NCBI RefSeq assembly: GCF_031583145.1
Contig: NZ_CP134050.1
Coordinates: forward strand, 1,760,501 to 1,824,500
Reading direction: 5' to 3'
DNA length: 64,000 nt
From: Brevibacillus brevis
GTDB taxonomy: Bacteria; Bacillota; Bacilli; Brevibacillales; Brevibacillaceae
The notes below the pieces were generated by a model. It was not told where the DNA came from, did not search any database, and saw only the letters and a program-made list of their open reading frames with translations. Positions 59,961 to 64,000 of the stretch are shown here, piece by piece. Position 1 is the stretch's first letter. Every line of letters starts with the position of its first letter. A program made the position numbers and the translations under genes.

Positions 59961-61547
59961 ATGAAAAGGACGCGCTTTTTTCAGACGCTGATTGCGCTGA
60001 CAGTTGCGGTATCGGCTGCGCTGACAGGCTGCTCGTCTGGCCAAGAGGCAAGTCAAACCGCCAACGGTTCGGCTCAACCGGCAGCCAACCCGCAATCGGG
60101 CAAAACAGGCGGCACGCTCGTGATTGCACGGCTGTCCGATGCGAATAACCTTGACCCGCATTTTCTCACCCAGATCAACTCGGCTGCGATCATTCACCAC
60201 AAGGTATACGAAGGACTCGTCCGGATGGACAAGGAGAGCAAGTACGTGCCAGCGCTTGCCACGGAATGGAAGCAGCTGGATGACGTGACGTGGGAGTTCA
60301 AGCTGCGCCAGGGCGTCACCTTCCACGACGGCGCACCGTTCAATGCGGAAGCGGTCAAAAGAACGATTGCCCGCGTGCAGGACCCGAGCGTCGGCTCCAA
60401 CCGGGCGAATCTGTTTGAGGCGATCAAGGAAGTAAAAGCCGTGGATGACCAAACCGTCCAATTCATCCTGCACTATCCGTATGCTCCGCTCTTGTCTGTG
60501 CTGGCCGGTGCGGAAGGGGCGATCCTTTCTCCCAAGGCAATCGATCAGTACGGAAAAGATCTGAGCAAACACCCGACGGGCACCGGACCGTACAAGTTCG
60601 AATCGTGGACGCCCGGACAAGAAGTAGTCCTCGTGAAAAACGAGAACTATTGGGGCGGGCAGCCCAAGCTGGACAAAGTCGTCTTCAAGACCGTCCCTGA
60701 GGACACGACCCGCATTGCCATGGTAGAGACGGGAGAAGCACAGGTAGCCGAGCAGCTGCCCGTAACGGAAGTAGATCGCGTGCAAAATTCGAGCAGCATG
60801 ACGCTCGGGCGCTTTGAATCCTTCTCCAGCGACCATATCGGGATCAACACCAAGAAGAAGCCGTTTGACGACGTGCGGGTACGCCAGGCGATCGCGTATG
60901 CCGTCGACAAGGAGTCCATCATCAAAGGAGTGTACAACGATGTAGGGACACCGGCTCACTCCTCCATCACCCCGACGATGGTGGGCTACAGTCCAAATGT
61001 AAAAGGGCTGGATTACAACCTGGAAAAAGCAAAGCAGCTGCTGGCAGAGGCAGGCTACGCCAACGGACTCAAAGCGACGATTTACTTGAATGACAACAAA
61101 GCCCGGATCAGCGTAGCGGAGGTATTGCAGCAGCAGCTGAAACAAATCGGGATCGACCTGCAAGTGAAGGTGCTGGAATTCGGGGCGTACATCGATGCGG
61201 CCTCCAAGGGGGAGACTGACCTGTTCATCAGCGGCTGGGGCAATGCTACGGGCGACGCCGACTACAACCAGTACAACCTGTTCCACGCCAAGTCGCAAGG
61301 CGCGCCGGGGAACCACTCGTTTTACAGTAATCCGGAGGTGGACAAGCTGATCGAGGACGGCCGCAAGGAAAAGGATCCGGCGAAACGTACACAAATCTAC
61401 GAGCAGGCCCAACAGATCGAAATGAACGAGGCAGCACTGATTCCGTACCGCTTCTCCGAGAATCTCGCTGCTATCGAGAAAGGTGTGGAGGGCGTCTGGA
61501 TCAGCCCTGCCGGCCACATCGAAATCGACGAGGTAACTCTTCCATAA
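59961..61547 (+). CDS. ABC transporter solute-binding lipoprotein (family 5), paralogue 2, 528 aa
   Basis: Lipobox LTGC (Cys about 23). Same fold and order of blocks as the copy at 56047: GTLVIARLSDANNLDPHFLT, YEGLVRMDKESKYVPALATE, GVTFHDGAPFNAEAVKRTIA, TGTGPYKFESWTPGQEVVLV, YWGGQPKLDKVVFKTVPEDT and KPFDDVRVRQAIAYAVDKES, then SGWGNATGDADYNQYNLFHA near the end. Very close to paralogue 1 by eye, with differences in ligand-side loops. ATG 59961 after AAGGGGG; the open frame from 59895 is leader. It is monocistronic with its own tandem-repeat promoter and a terminator at 61562. Confidence 0.92.
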   Translation: MKRTRFFQTLIALTVAVSAALTGCSSGQEASQTANGSAQPAANPQSGKTGGTLVIARLSDANNLDPHFLTQINSAAIIHHKVYEGLVRMDKESKYVPALATEWKQLDDVTWEFKLRQGVTFHDGAPFNAEAVKRTIARVQDPSVGSNRANLFEAIKEVKAVDDQTVQFILHYPYAPLLSVLAGAEGAILSPKAIDQYGKDLSKHPTGTGPYKFESWTPGQEVVLVKNENYWGGQPKLDKVVFKTVPEDTTRIAMVETGEAQVAEQLPVTEVDRVQNSSSMTLGRFESFSSDHIGINTKKKPFDDVRVRQAIAYAVDKESIIKGVYNDVGTPAHSSITPTMVGYSPNVKGLDYNLEKAKQLLAEAGYANGLKATIYLNDNKARISVAEVLQQQLKQIGIDLQVKVLEFGAYIDAASKGETDLFISGWGNATGDADYNQYNLFHAKSQGAPGNHSFYSNPEVDKLIEDGRKEKDPAKRTQIYEQAQQIEMNEAALIPYRFSENLAAIEKGVEGVWISPAGHIEIDEVTLP

Positions 61548-61561
61548 TCATGACGCTCAGG

Positions 61562-61612
61562 AGCAGCATCGCGAGACTTCCCGAGGGGATCGAGCCATGC
61601 TGCCCTTTTCTT
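61562..61612 (+). terminator. Terminator after binding protein 2
   Basis: AGCAGCATCG/CG..ATGCTGC arms with an inner CGAG/CTCG-like helix, then CCTTTTC. Confidence 0.6.
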
Positions 61613-61891
61613 CTAGGGGGAAACTTTCCTGGGAAATGCTCGGAGAAGGAAAATCGATCAGGCAAATTCGCAATCAGGGGGGTGCACGGGGAGCCTTGTC
61701 ATGAAAGGCTGGAGGCATTGCTGCCCTGAATCGGAGTACGTGCAGGAAAAGGAAGAGTCAAAAATAAAGTAAGTGTAAAAATATTATAAATAGATGTAAA
61801 GATGCTGAAAGGCTTGCTTGACCCCTTGCTTTATAATGCAGATAAGAACCTAACACAGAAATTTCGACAACATCTCACAGGGGGCATACAG
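61613..61891 (+). other. Leader and spacer before binding protein 3
   Basis: About 280 bases without a gene. The first 160 show nothing I can name; the rest holds tandem site D, the TATAAT hexamer and a 50-base untranslated leader. The open frame starting at 61802 in the leader has no ribosome site. Confidence 0.5.
61775..61837 (+). promoter_or_regulatory. Tandem 21-bp repeat site D and promoter of binding protein 3
   Basis: GTAAAAATATTATAAAT (61775) and GTAAAGATGCTGAAAGG (61796) start 21 bases apart. A perfect TATAAT (61832-61837) begins 36 bases after the second repeat; the -35 position reads AAGGCT. Confidence 0.8.
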
Positions 61892-63463
61892 ATGAAGAAA
61901 GCACGCTTGTTCGGATCCTTGCTCGTCCTGACTTTGACCGTCGGAGCAGTACTGACCGGCTGCGGAGCGGGGCAGGATCAAGCCGGTTCAGGTACCGCAG
62001 CGCCTGCGGAAAGTCCAAAAGCAGGGGGCACGCTGATCGTAGCTCGCAAGGCGGATGCCAACAATCTCGACCCGCACTTCATTTCCAACATTCCATCCGC
62101 GAACTACATTTACGGCAAAGTATATGAAAGCCTGGTGGCTCGCGACAAAAACTCGGAGTACAAGCCTGCTCTGGCGACGGAGTGGAAGCAGGTGGACGAC
62201 CTGACGTGGGAGTTCAAGCTGCGGTCGGCGGTCACTTTCCACGACGGAGCTCCGTTCAATGCCGAAGCGGTAAAAAAGACGTTCGACCGGGTGCTGGACC
62301 CGAAAGTCGCTTCGCCACGAGCTTCCAACTTTTCCATGATCAAGGAAATCAAAGTGGTGGATGAACAAACCGTGCAATTTGTCCTGGAATATCCGTTCAC
62401 TCCGCTTCTTTCCATCCTGGCGAGCTCCGAGGGCAGCATCCTGAGCCCGAAAGCGATCAGCGAGCATGCGGACACGCTTTCCAAGCAGCCAGTCGGAACC
62501 GGGCCGTTCAAATTTGAATCGTGGACACCGGGCCAGGAAATGACACTGGTGAAAAACGACAGCTACTGGGGAGAAAAGCCGAAGGTAGACAAGGTCGTCT
62601 ACAAGGTCGTACCGGAAGACACGACCCGCATCGCGATGGTGGAAGCGGGAGAAGCCCATATCGCCGACCAGCTCCCGGTTACGGAGGTCGAACGCGCCCA
62701 ATCGTCTCCGAACATGACGATGGTTCGCGCGGAGGGCTTGGGTGTCGAGTACATCGGGTTCAATGTGACCAAAAAGCCGTTCGACGATGTCCGTGTCCGC
62801 CAGGCGGTCGCCCATGCCATCGAAAAGGAAGCCATCGTCAAAGGCGTGTACAACAACGTAGGCACGGAAGCCGTGTCCGCCATGTCTTCCAAAGTCATCG
62901 GCTACAATCCCGATCTGAAGGACTACGCGTACGATGTGAACGAAGCGCGCAAACTGCTCAGCGATGCGGGCTATCCGAACGGCTTCAAGACGACCATCGT
63001 AACCGATGACCGCAAAGAGCGGATGAACGTCGCTGAAGTCATTCAGTCCCAGCTGAAAGGAATCGGGATCGACGTGGACATCAAAGTGATGGAGTACGGG
63101 GCTTATCTCGAATACACCGACAAAGGCGAGCACGACATGTTCATCGGGGGCTGGGGCAATGCGACCGGGGACGGCGACTACAACCAGTACAATGTCTTCC
63201 ATAGTTCGTCCAAAGGAAGCGCCGGCAACCTCGCGTTTTACAACAACCCTGAAGTGGATCAGCTGATTGAGCAGGGGCGTCGCGAAAAAGACGCGAAAAA
63301 GCGCAACGAGATCTACGCCAAGCTGCAGGAAATCGAACTGAACGACGCGCCGGTCATTCCGATCCGCACGATTGATCACGTGTCGGTGACATCCAAGGAT
63401 GTGCGCGGCTTCTGGCTGAATCCGGTAGGGTATTTGATGTTGGACGATGTCACGATTCAATAA
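61892..63463 (+). CDS. ABC transporter solute-binding lipoprotein (family 5), paralogue 3, 523 aa
   Basis: Lipobox LTGC (Cys about 24). Blocks as in the other two: GTLIVARKADANNLDPHFIS, YESLVARDKNSEYKPALATE, AVTFHDGAPFNAEAVKKTFD, VGTGPFKFESWTPGQEMTLV, YWGEKPKVDKVVYKVVPEDT and KPFDDVRVRQAVAHAIEKEA. More diverged than copies 1 and 2, for example ANNLDPHFISNIPSANYIYG where they have TQINS. ATG 61892 after AGGGGGC. Own tandem-repeat promoter; terminator at 63477. Likely an alternative receptor for the same permease with another ligand range. Confidence 0.92.
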   Translation: MKKARLFGSLLVLTLTVGAVLTGCGAGQDQAGSGTAAPAESPKAGGTLIVARKADANNLDPHFISNIPSANYIYGKVYESLVARDKNSEYKPALATEWKQVDDLTWEFKLRSAVTFHDGAPFNAEAVKKTFDRVLDPKVASPRASNFSMIKEIKVVDEQTVQFVLEYPFTPLLSILASSEGSILSPKAISEHADTLSKQPVGTGPFKFESWTPGQEMTLVKNDSYWGEKPKVDKVVYKVVPEDTTRIAMVEAGEAHIADQLPVTEVERAQSSPNMTMVRAEGLGVEYIGFNVTKKPFDDVRVRQAVAHAIEKEAIVKGVYNNVGTEAVSAMSSKVIGYNPDLKDYAYDVNEARKLLSDAGYPNGFKTTIVTDDRKERMNVAEVIQSQLKGIGIDVDIKVMEYGAYLEYTDKGEHDMFIGGWGNATGDGDYNQYNVFHSSSKGSAGNLAFYNNPEVDQLIEQGRREKDAKKRNEIYAKLQEIELNDAPVIPIRTIDHVSVTSKDVRGFWLNPVGYLMLDDVTIQ

Positions 63464-63476
63464 GCATAGGGGAAAG

Positions 63477-63508
63477 CGGGGATGGCCCAAAGCCATCCTC
63501 GTTTTCGT
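63477..63508 (+). terminator. Terminator after binding protein 3
   Basis: GGGGATGGC/GCCATCCTC arms with CCAAA loop, then GTTTTC. Confidence 0.8.
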
Positions 63509-63666
63509 CTGAAGGATGGCTTCTCGCAGGTCGGCAGAATGCCGGCGATCGTAATGTATATGGACGCAGGAGGAAAAAAATCCCACGATCGGATAAAGGA
63601 AGACTGTTTCGGATGGAAGAAATATGTTATATTTTCTGACATGAAGGTAACTGAGGGGGATTTCAT

Positions 63667-64000
63667 GTGAGCTGGTTTCTTTCCGGTTTTTTTCTCTCGC
63701 TTTCTCTTTGTCTGGACCTAGGGATCGTCAATGTCGCGATTCTACGCGCAGGCGTCGCAAGGGGGCTGCTCCCGTCCTTTCTGATCGGGGTCGGTTCCAG
63801 CATCGGCGACCTGGTCTACGCATTGCTTTCCATGGCAGGGATCTCTCTTCTCCTAGAAAACAGGATCATCCGCTGGGTGCTGTGGCTCGGAGGGACAGTG
63901 GTTCTTTTGTACATGACGTGGAACATGCTGAAGGAATTCCGCAAGCCGAAAACAATCGAGCTTCAAGAGGAAGAGGAGCAGGTTGGCACCCGCAATTGGA
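63667..64000 (+). CDS. LysE-family transporter, N-terminal part (runs off the window)
   Basis: The frame is open to the window end, giving 111 residues. It starts with FLSGFFLSLSLCLDLGIVNV, then AGVARGLLPSFLIGVGSSIG and DLVYALLSMAGISLLL, a helix WVLWLGGTVVLLYMTWNML, and an acidic cytosolic loop LQEEEEQ. This fits the LysE/YrhP group of amino-acid exporters with the G-D motif after the second helix. GTG 63667 has GAGGGGG 7 bases upstream; the ATG at 63665 hits a stop at once. The C-terminal half is not visible. Confidence 0.8.
   Translation, partial: MSWFLSGFFLSLSLCLDLGIVNVAILRAGVARGLLPSFLIGVGSSIGDLVYALLSMAGISLLLENRIIRWVLWLGGTVVLLYMTWNMLKEFRKPKTIELQEEEEQVGTRNW

Noticed and set aside
56041-63586. 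Long minus-strand frames (532-565 residues) opposite the binding proteins
   Set aside because: They mirror the three paralogous genes and are similar to each other only because those genes are.
1-64000. rRNA, tRNA, CRISPR arrays, prophage genes
   Set aside because: Looked for regularly spaced repeats, tRNA-like cloverleaf/CCA ends and phage structural motifs; none found. The only regular repeats are the 21-bp pairs and the Tn7-like end sites.

Overview
The window reads as chromosome of a mid-GC, spore-forming type Gram-positive of the order Bacillales, most likely Brevibacillus or a close Paenibacillaceae relative. This is inferred from strong GGAGG-type ribosome sites, frequent GTG/TTG starts, many stem-loop plus U-run terminators and the gene families present (IDEAL-domain protein, YdhK-type lipoprotein, NamZ/AmiE/NagZ). 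No rRNA, tRNA, CRISPR array, prophage or intact transposase was seen.

Layout. 1-8.4 kb: small household and transport genes (IDEAL protein tail, thioredoxin-like protein, MFS and LysE exporters, PPOX flavoprotein, an SRPBCC-ArsR pair with visible operators, secreted proteins, another MFS). 8.6-12.3 kb: an RpiR regulator and a PLP aminotransferase, divergent from a DAACS carboxylate symporter, with two inverted 16-bp operators between them. 12.5-16.6 kb: MFS, Gfo/Idh/MocA oxidoreductase, AraC and LysR regulators. 16.7-25.4 kb: a cell-wall and peptide salvage block made of an M19 dipeptidase, a P1 (DmpA-type) peptidase and a class C serine hydrolase, then namZ-amiE-nagZ, the exported trio that strips MurNAc, peptide and GlcNAc from peptidoglycan fragments. 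25.5-32.3 kb: AraC-GyrI regulator, YdhK lipoprotein, a beheaded histidine kinase next to a repeat, an EamA transporter, and an overlapping operon of LytS-type kinase, AraC-type response regulator and sodium:solute symporter.

32.4-43.9 kb and 56-63.5 kb look like one dispersed system. A peptide-type ABC transporter (two ATPases, two permeases) is divergent from three tandem cytosine-deaminase-like amidohydrolases, with a fourth paralogue at 42.6-43.9 kb. Three paralogous family 5 solute-binding lipoproteins sit at 56-63.5 kb around a chemoreceptor. The transporter/amidohydrolase intergenic region, the fourth amidohydrolase and all three binding-protein genes carry the same control element: two direct repeats (GTAAARATANTGMAAA) exactly 21 bp apart, the second starting exactly 36 bp upstream of a -10 hexamer that lacks a good -35. 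That is the geometry of AraC/XylS-type activation. I regard this shared regulon as the main discovery in the window.

The second notable object is a 1.03-kb element at 44053-45079 with the end architecture of Tn7: TGT termini, dispersed TnsB-like sites on the left, abutting sites on the right, and a near-perfect 5-bp target duplication. It has no transposition genes and carries only an SRPBCC gene and a decayed reductase fragment. A third pattern is a short structured repeat found three times, each time directly after a terminator (5913, 27151, 42511). The rest (alpha/beta hydrolase, TetR-MFS pair, LysR-quinone oxidoreductase pair, two-component system, branched-chain aminotransferase, LysE exporter running off the end) is ordinary accessory metabolism and regulation.
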